From assembly GCA_965657935.1 (NCBI GenBank), contig CBFHQE010000072.1:1-15170 (forward strand): DNA of 15,170 bases, read 5' to 3'. Positions 14,780-15,170 of the stretch are shown here, one piece after another. A program made the position numbers and the translations under genes. The stretch is from Maricaulis sp965657935. GTDB taxonomy: Bacteria; Pseudomonadota; Alphaproteobacteria; Caulobacterales; Maricaulaceae. The number at the start of each line of letters is the position of its first letter. The stretch's first letter is position 1. A model generated the notes under the pieces. That model did not search any database and was not told the DNA's origin. It saw nothing but the letters and a program-made list of their open reading frames with translations.

Positions 14780-14807
14780 CGTCACGAGCCCCCGGTGGGT
14801 TGCTGGC

Positions 14808-15170
14808 CTAGCCCTCGTTAGAGGACACAGGCGGGAAGATGCGGGCAAGCGGTCCTTCGCTCGGGAATGGCGCCAGCAGGATGGAACGAACCGGGTTCCA
14901 GGCGGCCCCCAGGACGACGACGATGGCGCCCAGGACCAGCATGGTCACGGCGATCGTGGCGCCCTCACCCATTCCGGATTCATTGACGATGACGCTGATC
15001 GAGACGCCCGCCGTCAGCAGACCGGAAACGATCAGGGCACGGCGATTGATCAGCAGCGAGATGATGGCGAAGATACCAATCACCGTCAGGGCCGTCGCAG
15101 CGACCGTTGCCGAGGAGACATTGTCCTCGCTCATCGCCGAGAAGATGAAGATCTGCTGCGGGTTCATGAC
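14808..15170 (-). CDS. three-helix membrane protein, truncated by the window edge
   Basis: At least 119 residues; the frame stays open to the right edge, so the Met at 15167 (MNPQQIF) may be internal and the start is unknown. Three hydrophobic helices are visible (about residues 20-41, 43-61 and 70-90 from that Met), followed by AWNPVRSILLAPFP and a Pro-rich cytoplasmic end. The ending W-x-P-x-R after the last helix is typical of the C-terminus of some large bacterial multi-pass proteins (DUF2157-like), so this may be the tail of a longer protein; this is a weak inference. No catalytic residue is recognisable. A hairpin terminator follows it. Confidence 0.72.
   Translation of the reverse strand, partial: VMNPQQIFIFSAMSEDNVSSATVAATALTVIGIFAIISLLINRRALIVSGLLTAGVSISVIVNESGMGEGATIAVTMLVLGAIVVVLGAAWNPVRSILLAPFPSEGPLARIFPPVSSNEG

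Overview
The window looks like chromosomal DNA of a GC-rich alphaproteobacterium. An aquatic stalked lineage such as Maricaulaceae/Hyphomonadaceae is my best guess, inferred from protein flavour and not proven. Most genes are housekeeping or accessory metabolism. I see no rRNA, tRNA, CRISPR array, transposase or phage structural gene.

Layout. At 1-356 the 5' part of dapA (minus) runs off the left edge and is divergent from a periplasmic Slt-type lytic transglycosylase (502-2532), which ends at a strong terminator. Next come a minus-strand pair, a PLP-dependent threonine/serine dehydratase-like gene followed by an exported beta-propeller (PD40/TolB-like) protein. Divergent from this pair is an AlkK-type medium-chain acyl-CoA ligase (4720-6357) with its own terminator. 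Two small plus-strand genes follow: a superinfection-immunity-like two-helix membrane protein with its own promoter and terminator, and a DUF4287-DUF5655 protein.

The most interesting block is on the minus strand from 10385 to 7423. It holds an iodotyrosine-deiodinase-like nitroreductase, a stand-alone H-NOX haem nitric-oxide sensor, and, 6 nt later, a hybrid histidine kinase whose N-terminus carries the HNOBA domain that pairs with H-NOX. This reads as a nitric-oxide two-component sensor module, possibly co-transcribed with a flavin reductase.

Upstream (12049-10463) lies a serine-beta-lactamase-like hydrolase. All its catalytic motifs are intact, but three in-frame stop codons interrupt it with no frameshift. 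Then come a multi-pass membrane protein overlapping tdh (threonine 3-dehydrogenase). This Tdh keeps the catalytic zinc residues but has lost all four structural-zinc cysteines. A roughly 300-bp gene-free stretch holds a nested inverted repeat. The right end carries a mini SPFH-tail-like membrane protein and the 3' part of a three-helix membrane protein cut by the window edge.

Threonine can therefore be handled by two routes in this window (dehydratase and dehydrogenase). The strongest candidates for new biology are the H-NOX/kinase/deiodinase-like cluster, the triple-stop hydrolase and the cysteine-free Tdh.
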